Of a stretch of 64,000 bases of DNA, positions 34,991 through 47,900 are shown piece after piece. How positions within the stretch are numbered: position 1 is the first letter of the stretch; each line of letters starts with the position of its first letter. The position numbers and the translations under genes were made by a program. Where the stretch lies: NCBI GenBank assembly GCA_022494885.1, contig JAGVSM010001712.1, positions 1-64,000 of the forward strand. The letters run 5' to 3'. The DNA comes from Micrasema longulum. Taxonomy: Eukaryota > Arthropoda > Insecta > Trichoptera > Brachycentridae. The notes below the pieces were generated by a model. That model saw only the letters and a program-made list of their open reading frames with translations, was not told the origin of the DNA and made no database searches.

Positions 34991-35768
34991 AAAAAAAATA
35001 GTATGTATTGAACAAGTCCTAAAAATGACGTTCTTTGAATTTTCTATCCTTTTTGAATTTTTTTATATTTGTTAATTGAATAAATTTATTTTCTGTCACT
35101 TTAATTATTTTCTGTGTATTCTTCTTCGTCGTTCCTCAGTTCTGAACGTCGCGATCATTGGTACTGTTTTGCAGAAAATTTTGAATATGCCCTCCGGGCC
35201 TCGGTTAATCGCAATCTGGGACGTCTAGAAATTTTGGCCCTTCGGGCTTCACGATGTATTTTTTGTTGTTGGCAGGCATGTGGTGTGCCCGCAAATTTTT
35301 TTGCGCGCACGATTCTTGGTTCAAATATTTTCAGTAAAATAGAACGTGTTCTAATTTTTCTGAATTTGACAAAGATCTTGTACCATTTTCTGATCCATGT
35401 AATACAAGCTTAAGGGTAGTGTGCGGTAGTGGATAATACACAATATTTTGTGCCATTTTCTGACCCATATAATACGAGCTTTATTCTTAAATTGTAAGTT
35501 TTTCGTATCATTCTTTTTCTGGTGAATGCTCTATGGAAAAAAGTAATTTTGTGATACTAGGAATGATATGGTATTTTCTAAATTATAAATATAATCTTAA
35601 TTAAAAATGCTCTCTTAACAGCAATAAAGATAGAAACCAGTTTTCATTTAACTAAGTGCTGCGATTGAGTGAAATCCAATATTATATAAATGAGTGTTTT
35701 ATCTTTAAAAGTGGTGACTAGTCATCGAATTTGACCCGAGTTAGATTAGTCTTTGTACAGTGGGCACA
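34991..35768. other. Region upstream of the first Apc coding exon
   Basis: A GC-richer patch at 35130-35260 (GCCCTCCGGGCCTCGG, CCCTTCGGGCTTCACG) looks like a repeat fragment. CAG at 35758-35760 with a T-rich stretch before it could be a 3' splice site for the first coding exon. No promoter element is convincing. Confidence 0.4.
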
Positions 35769-35963
35769 ATGTTTCATCAAAATCATAACCTTCAAAATGT
35801 TGGCTTGAAGTACAGAGATGCGAATTCATCATTCGGACTTCTCGAAAATAATGCCAACGATAATGCGGGATTGTCCTTCACCGAGGGACTGGATTCCGGT
35901 ATCGCTTCGGATGTTTCCAACGGTAATGCAGATCACTCTCAGTCCAATGGGAATTTTGAAATG
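35769..35963 (+). CDS. Apc: Apc coding exon 1 (residues 1-65)
   Basis: The exon starts at an ATG eight bases after a possible acceptor (TTTGTACAG) and ends in phase 0 at a GTGCGT donor. It encodes an acidic, Asn/Ser-rich segment containing GLDSGIASDVSNGN. No coiled coil is visible, so the vertebrate-type N-terminal oligomerisation segment is either absent or encoded by unseen upstream exons. The initiation codon is the least certain part of the gene model. Confidence 0.75.
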
Positions 35964-38900
35964 GTGCGTATGACTGGAATCCAAATCCATTGTTAGTTGA
36001 CTGCTATATATTACAGTCAATGTTAGCAATATGCTACTATTTCATTAATAAATTATTTAACTAATGTTTTTATTTTTGTTTCAGTTGGATAATGAAGTAG
36101 CAACCGACACTTGGAGCAGTATGGAGTCTTCCAACTCTGTTCTTACCGAGTCCGGTGGACCCTCGGGAAGTACGGAGCCCGAGTGTAGTAGCGAGCATTC
36201 TGCCACCCATCAGCAGCCAGTAAATATCTCCGCTCAAGCGGTAATCGAATCTGGAGCCTCTCCCAAAAAGATTATTTCACCGAAACCTAAACTTAATGGC
36301 CCCAAACCTCATCACAAACACACGTCACAACGAAATGGATCTCAAAAATCATCTACTTTTAGTCTAGACCTAGAACAAATTGAACTCATCAACGATGGTG
36401 AACCTTCTACGAGCACGCCCCGAAAGCCGCATTTTCTCGACGAGGATTATCACACCAGAAAAAATGACGATTGCAGAATTCCCAAACCTCATTTCCTAGA
36501 ACACTCTCTGTCACCTGATGACGAGAGGCTGAGTGATATAACAAATCCTCACTTTTTGGATGAATCACCCCGCGAAAGATCGACCAACGGAGGGCCCTCT
36601 AGAAGAAATGATAATTCCAAATATTATGAAACCAGGCCTAAAACCAAAACTTACTATTACCGTGATCAAGTGGAGGATCGCCATTCTTTGGAAAGACGAC
36701 ATAGAAGCAACTTACAGCGTAATGAAGTACTTCCAGGACAGGCTTCTACCTCGAGTGACAGACATTATTACGATGGGGGCTGGTCCGGAGACCGAGAACT
36801 GTGGCAAAGCCAAGATTCTTGCAGCGTCAAAAGTTTCTCTAGTGCTGGGTCTGGAAATGCACCTTCTGGAGCTTTACCACATCAGCCACTTGGTCCTAAA
36901 GTAGACTGTGTGTACTCCTTATTGTCCTTGCTCTCATTATCAGCAGACAGCAATGCAGACATGAGTGAATACCTCCTCGATATGAGCCACACTGTAGAAA
37001 GCTGCATCGCTATGCGTCAGTCCGGTTGCATTCCGTTATTAGTACAATTGATTCACTCCAAACTTTCCCGTGGTTCGCGAGACAAGGCGGCTAAAGCCTT
37101 ACATAATATGGTACACGCTCAGCCGGATGATAAAGCTGGTAGGCGCGAGGCTCGCGTACTGAAGCTTCTGGAACAGGTGCGGGATTATTGTCAATGCTTA
37201 GAAGACTTGATTGTTTCCCTCAAAGAAGAGTGCGAACCTACTGAAGATGATATGTCCAAACATCCTGTCCAGAGTGTAGCTGCCTTGATGAAATTGTCTT
37301 TTGACGAAGAACATAGACATGTTATGTGTCAACTGGGCGGTCTTCAATCCCTCGCAGCTCTCGTTACTATAGATCAGTGTGCCCACGGTAGTTTAGTTGA
37401 GAATGAACAGTGTGTTACGATGAGAAAATATTCCGGAATGGCCTTGACCAACCTGACATTTGGCGATGGAAATAACAAGGCTCTTTTGTGCTCTTTCAAG
37501 GAATTCATGATGGCATTGGTAGATCAACTGCAATCACCCAATGATGACATGAGACAAGTAAGTATATATTTATATGCACTACCACTTTCCAATTAGTTAG
37601 CTCTTGGTTCTGAATCTAAAAACGGGATGTATAAATTTCACATTTTGTTTAATTTGTTTTATAGGTCACCGCTGCAGTTTTACGTAATTTATCATGGAGA
37701 GCAGATACATCGAGCAAAAAAATTCTTCGGGAAGTTGGAACTGTCAAAGGATTAACTGTAGCTGCTATGACTGGCCACAAAGAGGCCACTCTGAAGTCTG
37801 TTTTATCCGCAATGTGGAATTTGACGGCACACTGTTCTCTCAACAAAGTAGATATTTGTTCTGTCGACGGTGCTTTGGCATTCCTAGTGGATATGTTAAG
37901 CTTTAATGCTCCTAGTAAAACTCTCGCTATTATCGAAAATGCCGGTGGAATTTTAAGAAATGTTTCCAGCCATATAGCGGTGAGAGAAGATTACCGACAA
38001 GTTTTAAGAGAACACAATTGTCTAAAGGTTCTACTTCAACAGTTGAAATCTCCGAGCCTTACTATTGTCAGTAATTCTTGCGGAACTTTGTGGAATCTCT
38101 CCGCGAGATGTCAGCAGGATCAGCAATATCTGTGGGATCATGGGGCTGTCCCGATGCTTAGAAGTCTTATTCATTCCAAACACAAGATGATCGCTATGGG
38201 CTCAAGTGCCGCACTAAAAAATCTTCTCAACTCTAAACCTGGAAAAAATCATATGATCACACATGATTCTACAGCCAGAGATTTGAATTTACCAGTTTTA
38301 CCGACTCTAGGAGCTCGCAAGCAAAAAGCTCTAGAACAGGAGCTTGACCAAAATCTCTCTGAAACATGCGAAAATATTGAACCAATTACATCTCCAACCA
38401 CAAGCAATAGGGATGAGAAAATGTTGTTCACTGCTACTGAAAGGCATTTGGCGATGAGCTTAGAGAAGCGAAGAATGTCTTCCAGTTCCCCCTTAATGGG
38501 ACATTTAGCATCGCAGATTTCATTGAGTCACAGTTCTCAATTCGGCGGATTTCTGAGTTGCAGTAACACTTTGCTTCTTCAGTCGAGTTTGCAAAAAGGT
38601 CACATGTCGAGAACAATGCTCCATGGAAGATACGAAAACGTCAACAGATCCGAGAGCCGGGATTCGGTGACGAGCACGCACTCGGATTCTATGTACGAAC
38701 GGGTGACAAGAAACAACAAGATGTCCAACCACGTCCACAGCCCTGGCGAGAGAATGCCAGACAAGAATAGGGGAAGCTGTAGTTCCGTCAACACGGCTAC
38801 TTCCAGAGCGGATAGGGATTTTATGAAAAGGTACTCCAAGGAGGGCGGGTTGATAAAATACGACCACTTGGGTGCTATTCCTAGTAGCGATATAAGCAGA

Positions 38901-41900
38901 AACAACTATTCCGAGTTAGCGTACGATGAAAGTTGTGACCAGCCAATTGACTATAGCAAAAAATATTCGGAAACAAAAGCTTCTGACATTCGCAGTGATA
39001 ATGTAATAGAAGAATTTGCCGTACCGAGCAATCCGAAAGCCCTTAGTCCGGTCGATTTATCGCGGTCCACTGGATTCCAAATCAAAACAGAAATGTCTCT
39101 CAGTCCTGACAGTAGTCACCATGATAAAATTAATCGTCCTATAAATTATGCAGATTACCAAGAAACTGATTTGGATCAGCCGACAGATTATTCTCTGCGT
39201 TATGCCGAGGACCAAACAGAAGCTGTGACTGATCTGTCGGAAGAAAGACCACCATTAATTCACGAAGATACAATGAAACACTTTTGTACAGAAGGAACAC
39301 CTTACGAAACCCCCATCAATTTTTCCACAGCCACCTCTATGTCTGACTTGAGGGCCATAGGTTCCGGAATGCCTACAACTAATAAACCTATCAAAATAGA
39401 AGAATCTACATTTGACGATGCACCCTTAGCTATGAAACAGAGCGCAGAGGTCATGTCTCAGTCAGATGAGAAAGATTCTTGTTCTCTGGAAGAGATCTCG
39501 AAACACGACAACGACCGAGCCATGTCCAGAAATTCAACTAATCAAGTAGTTCCCCAATCCTCCAGTAGAATGACTTATGAGTCCAAGTTCAGCTCCGGGA
39601 TGATTAGTCCCGAGAAGCCCGTGAACTACTGCGAAGAAGGCACTCCGGGATACTTCTCTAGGGTCAGCTCGCTGAGCAGCTTGGAGGAGGGCAGTAACAA
39701 TGTTACCAAGGACAACAACTGGAACGCAGAGAGAACTAATGATGTAGAAAGAACCGGCAGTTACACTCCGCCCATTGCTGATGATATCATTGGAGAGGAT
39801 GCTAAAGAAAAAGATGGTAAATACATTTTTTTTATTTAAATTTATTATTAGAGATGAAACGGATATCTGGTAATGATCCGGTATCCGGCCTAATTTTACT
39901 ATCCGGCTGGATACCAGATAGTGGCTCAATATCTAGTCGGAGGCTGGATAGTAGCTTAATATTCAGCCGGGATACCCAATATTTATTGATAAAGACCGTG
40001 TTTGGAAAAAAGGAAGTAAGCCTAATTATTTTTTTAAAAAATATTTTTTTTTCATAAAATCAGTGTTTACTATTATGTTTAATTATTTAACCAGCAAATT
40101 AAATATGCTTACCAGAAATTATTTTTTAATCATAAATAAATTTCATCGTCATGCCCTAATGGTGCATAGGGCACTGCATTGGTACACCAATCTCAGCGTA
40201 TCTTGATCATTTTTATTACATGAAGGTAAGGTGATCAGTCTTACGCTTCAGGTACCAGTCCAGGGACTATAAAATATTCTAGTGTAAAAACACCCTTTTA
40301 AAAAATATTTTATATCAACCATATTGAGAATCGAACCCGAGACCTCTTGAATGGTAGGCGAATACACTGACCATTACACCACGAGGCCAACATAAATAAA
40401 TATATTTACATTTAAAAAAAAGTGTCCAAAACCATTATAATTATTTAATTAATAATTTTATAAACCATGTTGATATGCAACTCATTGACCAACAAGTGAT
40501 CATTAAAACACTTGTTTTTTTAACTATGAGAGAAATTCGGTTCAATTCCCACCATGGTTGATATGAAATATTTATTTAAAAGGGTGCTTTCACACCAGAA
40601 TATTTCATAGTCCCTGGACTGGTAAGACGGATCATCTTACCTTCATGTAACAAAAATGATCAAGATACGCTGCGATTGGTGTACTAATGCAGTGCCCTAT
40701 GCACCATTAGGTGCGGAAAGGGAATGATGATGATGAAATTCGAGTACCGGGGTGTTTTTAGACAATGGGCTGAATATCCGGCTATCCGGCTTAGGAGCTA
40801 TTTTAGTATTTATAAACATTTAAGTATTTACTAGTATCATATGCTTATTAAAACAATATTCCTCGTGAGTGATTATGGCCTGTTGTGTTGTATAGGAGGC
40901 AAAGTGGTGACTTTTGGAACAAGCTCTGGAGTGTTAAACTATGCGGAAGAAACTCCCTTGATGTTCTCTCGCTCCAGTTCCCTGGGATCTCTCTCCGGGT
41001 GCAGTGCTCCTGAGCATCCTGATGACATTGCTTCTGTGGTATCCGAATTCAGGTAAACTTGTATACCCTCACTATTTACCTCTCAAAAATGCATTTTTTT
41101 ATTTATTTTTCCTGTTTTATTAGAAACCTATCAATTTTTGTTTTATTTTGCCAGAAAACTGCTGAGAGTGCTCGGTTGTTGTTTTATCAGAAAACTGCTA
41201 AAAGTGCTCAATTGTTGTTTTATTTTGCCAGAAAACTGCTGAGTGTGCTCGGTTGTTGTTTTATCAGAAAACTGCTAAAAGTGCTCAATTGTTGTTTTAT
41301 TTTGCCAGAAAACTTCCGAGAGTGCTCGGTTGTTGTGTTATCAGAAAACCGCCACAAGTGCTCAATTGTTGTTTTATTTTTGCCAGAAAACTGCTGAAAG
41401 TGCTCAGTCAGAAAATTGCCAAAAGTGCTGAAGTGTTGTTTTATTTTGCCAGAAAACTGCTGAGAGTGCTCGGTTGTTGTTTTATCAGAAAACTGCCAAA
41501 AGTGCTCAACTGTTGTTTTATTTTTGCCAGAAAACTGCCGAGAATGCTTTGATTATGCTATGATTTTTTAAAGTTTTGTATTTCTGAAATAACTCTGCAT
41601 GTGATGTCAGAGATTTTCTTCCGCTTATTCCAAATCAGTTCTGCCCATTGGTTCATCCACGGCAAGCAAACCGGAAAACTCTCGTATCATTAGTTGATTC
41701 ATATGAACCAGTGACGTCGTTCAAAAGAGTTTTATTATAATATATTTTTTATTCTTTTTTTCATACATTTTCAGGAAACTTTTTGTACAATTTAATGCTC
41801 CAATTTTTACCACACGGAAAAAAACATTTGTTGTATCCAATTTCCCATAGGGCTTAAGTTCCTCATTATGTATCTCTAGTTATGCAAATGTTCATTTGTG

Positions 41901-44900
41901 GAATTTTTATTTGATTAATCTGCTTTCATGTACAATTATTTCAATTCAAAATATATGTTTGTGTGATATAATAATAATTATCATATTTAATTTTACCGCA
42001 TTTTGCGGACGATAAGACGCATCGGACAATAAGACGCACCCTAGTTTTTAGTTAAATTTTCAGATCAAAAAAGTGCATCTTATGGTCCCAAAAATATGGT
42101 ATTTATATTTTAGTATTTTTAAATTACTTTCCCATAAATTGAATTTATTTAATTGAATATTTTGAAGAATATGTATTGGTTTATTAATGAATATTGATTC
42201 TTTTCAAAATTTCAAATATTATTTTTATTTGAGGTAGCAGATTATTTAATTGAAGTGTTTATAATTTTTCTTCTGAACCAACTCTTATATTGGCAAATAT
42301 TTATCATAGCTCATAGGAATCTTATCTATTAGAGGTAATTTAAGTTAGATAAAGATTAATCATTTGCGTCAGTTTTTCAACCATCCTTTTTAAACTGTGT
42401 TCAAAAAAGTCATGTAAATATAAAATGAAGTGTAGCCGACGTCATAGTCCTTTATTTTATTATTGTATGTCAGTATAAATGTTTCAATTATTATTTTACT
42501 TGTATTTAATATATAACCTAGTATGTATGAGTTTGCGAGGCTAATTCCGTGTCTAACCGGCCGCTGCCGTATAAAGGACGAATTGAGCGGAGCGTGTCAA
42601 GCTAGCGGCCCTTTCACGTCCGCTCTAGTCGGCGCTCGATTGTGCAATGGAGGGACGGAGGCGGGGGTCGGGGCTTATACGTTGGCTAGGTGGCGCCTAT
42701 TTACGCTGGCCGCTCGGGAGAATACTTGACAAGAGTGGGGGGCCGGCACCATTCCCATACCTAAGTTAATCGTAGGGTCAGATTTTGTAATCTTGTATAA
42801 ATATGTGCACATGTGAGAAATAAAGACATCGATCGAAAACAGTAAACACTCTCTTTTAACTCTACTCTACCCGATTACATCGCCACTTCGTCTTCAGATC
42901 TTCACTGCATCTTTCCTGGACTCAGCCGAATCCAGAAGCGGATTTACAACCTGTTAGCCGCCACTGTCAGCCGACAGTATTTGGAATAAATATTCATACC
43001 TACGGGCTACTGATACCTATCGCAGCTCGCAGTAGAATACCAGCGCCTTGCCGAGATTTTTACAGTCTCACAATTCTTTATACGAGGCGGAAACGCGTCT
43101 CGTACAATGAAGTCTAAATTATTAGAAGTCTATGTATTGATTTCCCCCATACACACTCACGTGTTATTTAAAAAAAGATTATCCTAATATTTTTCATAGA
43201 ATCCTTATAAGTTAAATTTTAATAACAATGAGGAAATTCAGTGCTATGGGAAATTGGATACAAAAAAAGATTTTTTTCACGCAGTAAATATTTCTTAAAA
43301 ATTTATGAAAAAATTGATAAAAATTAACTACTAACAAAAAAAAAACCACCGAAATTCCTCATAACAGTGGTGAATTATAGAACGGGAAATCCAGGCTTGA
43401 GAAAAATCACATTTTATTTTCTTGTTCTTACTGGGAACCTGGGTTTGGTTTGGAGCTTCCGTGTGTGAGTCAAGCGTCTTTGCCCTTACACCATAGAGGC
43501 CGCCAAATTCTTCCATCTGTTTATTTTTGTGATGTAAAAAAGTTGAATCCTTTATTAATTTGTGTGAGATTCATCCAAATTATTTCACCTTTATACTCAA
43601 AATATCGTAGAAAATGTATATTGTATTTGCAGTTTAATAAAAAAAAAAAACTGTAATTTTATTTTTAGACTTTATTTGAAAAACTGTTTTTGGTGATGAT
43701 TTATTGACGTTTTGTTTTGTGTTTGTATGAATTACAGTCGTATGACGTCCGGCTGCCTCTCCCCATCAGAGATCCCCGACTCCCCTACTCACAGTCCCGT
43801 TCCTCGCAACGACCCTTCGGGCTCTGCCGCCACGCGCTTCGGTAAGCCGACCAACAAGAGCCCGCCACAGCCCATCAGTGAGTATCGTATATTTGCTAAG
43901 TCAAAGAGATATGGTGTAAAGATGTGGCATAAATGCCTAAACAATTGACGACAATCATAATATGGATAAAGGTGTTATGCGACAGAAAGAAGAGGAAATT
44001 TCTGCGGTCAAAGTTTTGATCACCATGTGCCGTGTATTTTTTATCTTTGCATATTTATCTTAATAACTGTATGTGCATATGTTAACAGATAAGATTGATA
44101 ACCCTACTACGTAAATATTTCCTACATATTTATTTGAATGTAAAAATATAAGCAAAATCATTTGTATTAATGAAAAAAATTTATAAAATGCCAGTTTTTT
44201 CTACAATTAATTAGTATTTTTAGGGTTGTTTTGTTTGAAATTTCGACTAATTTCCCTAAATGCAGAAAAAACGCGGCTTCATATCGTCAGTATATTGATA
44301 GAACCCTCTAAATGACAAAATTTGAAAAAAAACAACTTGTAAATAATAATAATAATTATGGTTTATTAACAAAAAATTACAATTTCTTTATCTACCACAT
44401 ACATACTTATGCAATAGATTTCTCTGGATTATGTCTAGTCTGCCTAACTAGGTACAACCTGTTTTAAGGCAGACATTTTTATGCAAAAATAAACAATAAC
44501 ATGACTACCTACATTATAGAGTTTTACAATATTTAATTATACCGTTTATTATTTTAGAACGTTTTTGAGTAAGTTTCCCGATTTTTCTCTACCTAAATCC
44601 AGTAACAGTATCAGACTCCCCCTTCCCACTCCTCGTTTTACCCCCGCAGAAGTAACAACCATTTGCTTTTTTTGATGTTTTATTTTTTTAAATTTTATTC
44701 TTTCTAAAAAATTATTTTAATGTGCCAATATGTCTTCTTGCCCATACTGATCATCGTGGTTTTGGATGTGACAGGGTTTAATGAACACCCTGTATATATC
44801 ATTTTTGTAATCTTTCAACTAAATAAATGTTCAATCCGTTGACTTTTTAAATTCAATTAAAGTAAAAGAGCAAGTTGAGTTAATGTAGATGTTTAAACAT

Positions 44901-47900
44901 GGGGGTGATGAATGTTACACAGTGTGTAAAGTGGTCACTTAAACCATCCAATGACAAGTAATAAGCTTTGTAAATGCCTAGACTTCCATATTCCCTTTTC
45001 AATAATGTTTTCCCTCTCCGTTAAAATAAAATTGAATATATCTATTCATTCAAAATTTCACTCATTTAAATACAAATGAACTTATTAAGGCTTTTTAGGC
45101 TGTGCCCAGGTCAAGCTATAACAATTAATAATTGTTTTTATTAATATTATTATTAATTATTGCATAGTTATTTTGCAAATCATGATTAAAACTTATTTTC
45201 AGATCGGTTGCGGTCTGTATTTGAAGATGAAATGAACACATTCAAGTGTGAACACACTCCCTTGGAGTTCTCCACGGCAACGAGTCTTAGTTCCCTCACT
45301 ATCGATGATGAACCGTCGCCTAAGGTATGAACCATTATTATATATATTTTCTCTTTGTTTATTAAAATTAAAAACATATTTTAAAGTAAAAAAATGTCTG
45401 TTAAGGAATAAAATAAATGAATGCGGGATTTATTATTACATAGCGTGGGTATACAAGGAAAACCGGTTAACTGCAAAAAGCCAGTTTTACGTAAATTGAA
45501 TTTTAAAGTTTGGTTGTTCATAAAAATCAAGTTTTGTGTTTTTTTTAAAAATATTTATTACTCGTTATTCATGAAACATATTTTTATACATTACAGAATT
45601 TATATGAAGTAAAAAGCAACAGAATTTTGAGAAATAAATAATTTAGTAAGATAAGAAAAATAAAATCCGCATTAGCTGATTTTCCTTGTGAAGAAATTTG
45701 TGCTGGTTGAGTTAGGCACTGCATTGGTAAACCAATCGCAGCGTATCTTGTTCATTTTTGTTGCATGCAGTTAAGATGATCAGTCTTAGGCTTCAGGTGC
45801 CAGTCCAGGGACTCTGAAATATTCTAGCGTAAAAACGACTTTTTAAATAAATATTTCATCTCAACCGTGTCGGGAATCGAACCCGAGACCTCTTGCATGG
45901 TAGGCAAATGTGCTGACCACTGCACTACGAGGCCGACAAACTCCTTTATCAAAATTGTGATTTGAATTTGATTAAAATTTTTTAAATAAAACAACAGGTT
46001 AATTAAATACCGTTTCATAAGTCAATAAAACATTCTATCAACTTGTCAATTGTAACAAAAATGACCCAGGTACTCTGCAATCGGAGCGCTATTGCGGGGC
46101 TCCGCCTCTGGGCCTGGATAGGGATGTGACAAACAATACGGCGTAAATAAAAATGACGTATTATTCCAGGAGCTGGGCGGCACTCTGGAGCGGGACGCGC
46201 TGCCGCCTTCTAGCCAGAGCGAGGCCCACTCCGCCGGCAGCAGTGAGCGCGGGGAGGACATACTGGCTGCCTGCATCAACCAGGGAATACAATCCAAGTA
46301 ATACTCCTCAATGTGTTAGTGCATCGCTTGAAGTCGCCTTCAATAACAATCAAATACTGTTTTAAAAACCTCAAATGCCAACAACACTATATTTTTGTTT
46401 TTCAGCACTCTCTGTTTTCGTATACAGACCTTACTTCCTTTGTATTCTTAGCTGATTATTCCGGCTTTCGACATATCCATCAGTATTTGTTGGATTGATC
46501 ATTCTATATCTTTCTTGGTCTTTCGCTGCTTCGCTCTTCATCTCCAAATGAACGTAGCACCCCTTTCTCGAATTGGTCAATAAACCACAAATGTTGTAAA
46601 ACAAATTTTTCAGGAGTGAAGAACCATTGTATGGACTCATAGGCAGAGAATTGTAAAATAAAATCAAAATTGAAATAAAAGAAGACTTTAGGTTTTTTTT
46701 TTAAAACAAGGTTTTCAATTATTAACAAATTACAACAGGGCTGGAGAATATCTTAGAAAAGGGAATATGGAAGTCTAGGCATCTACAGGGCTTATGACCT
46801 GTCATTGGCTGGTTTAAGTGGCCACTTTACACACTGTGTAACATTCACCATTTTGCTTATGTTTGAACATCCATATTTCTTCATTTATTCCATTTATTGA
46901 TTTCAGCGAAGTTAAAGAGCATCCAGTCTTTTGTCTACAAACATTTGGACAAACTCAAATATTGTAATCAAAACCAACTGGTCCAAGAAGAAGTTGAAAA
47001 ATTGTTTTCAGGCGTTACCTAGTGTGTGAAATTATTCAGTCAGATGAAAGGTTTCAGCTCTTTAACTTCACTAAAATCAACAAATGGAAGAAATATGGAT
47101 GTTCAAACATAGGCAAAATGGTGAATGTTATACAGTGTGTAAAGTGGCCACTTAAACCAGCCAATGATGGGTCATCAGCCCTGTAGATGCCTAGACTTCC
47201 ATATTCCCTTTTCTAAGGTATTCTCCATCCCTGTTGTAATTTGTTAATCTTAATGACTCACGAGGGGGTGAAATCCAGTCTTTTGTCTACAAACATTTGG
47301 ACAAACTAAAATATTGTTTTCAATTATGTTCTACGGTATTTTATTTTATCCTTGTCCGGCCTGATTCATCCATCCATTCTTCAGAATACAGATCTGCGTG
47401 TGAAATGGGATAATTTTTCCTAAATATTTTTTTTCTCTTCAGGATAAAGACGAGGACCCCGAGTGCATTAAATCGATCCGGTCCGTCCCTGGAGCATCAA
47501 TTGCCACCAATGCATATAATGCATCAAAAATCACATCAAATGTCGTCGCAAGGTATGAATATTTTTTCTTTATGCTTTATAGGCTGTACAACAAGATTTA
47601 AATGCAAAAAATGAACATTTATAGAAAATACCTAAAATCAAATGAAAATAATTTCAAATGTTTTTTCATAAAAACAAAAACTTGTACCGTTTTCTCACAC
47701 ATTTGTGCAAAGGCCAGATTTTAATTAGTAGTTAATACTACATTAAATCTTATAGTTTTTTTCCACTTTAATTTATAAATTTTTACCAGTGACCGACATC
47801 GTCTGCCTGGTGGGAGACTAAACAAATTTTATGTTATTTTACATGCAGGGGTTGTAAATCATGATTTTATATAAATAACTATAATAGTGTAAGTCACTCT

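Noticed and set aside
35114..35413. 99-codon frame upstream of the first Apc exon, considered as an Apc 5' exon
   Set aside because: It runs into a TAA at 35411-35413, no donor was found that would join it in frame to 35769, and the patch looks like a repeat fragment.
36560..36904. 114-codon frame inside Apc exon 2
   Set aside because: It overlaps the Apc frame in another phase, has no domain, and Apc identity of the main frame is clear.
38520..38905. Minus-strand frames opposite Apc exon 3
   Set aside because: Shadows of the Apc coding frame with no independent support.
41059..41552. Frames of about 100 codons with repeated LFYQKTAKSAQ
   Set aside because: Translation of the intronic minisatellite; no start context and no splice link to Apc.
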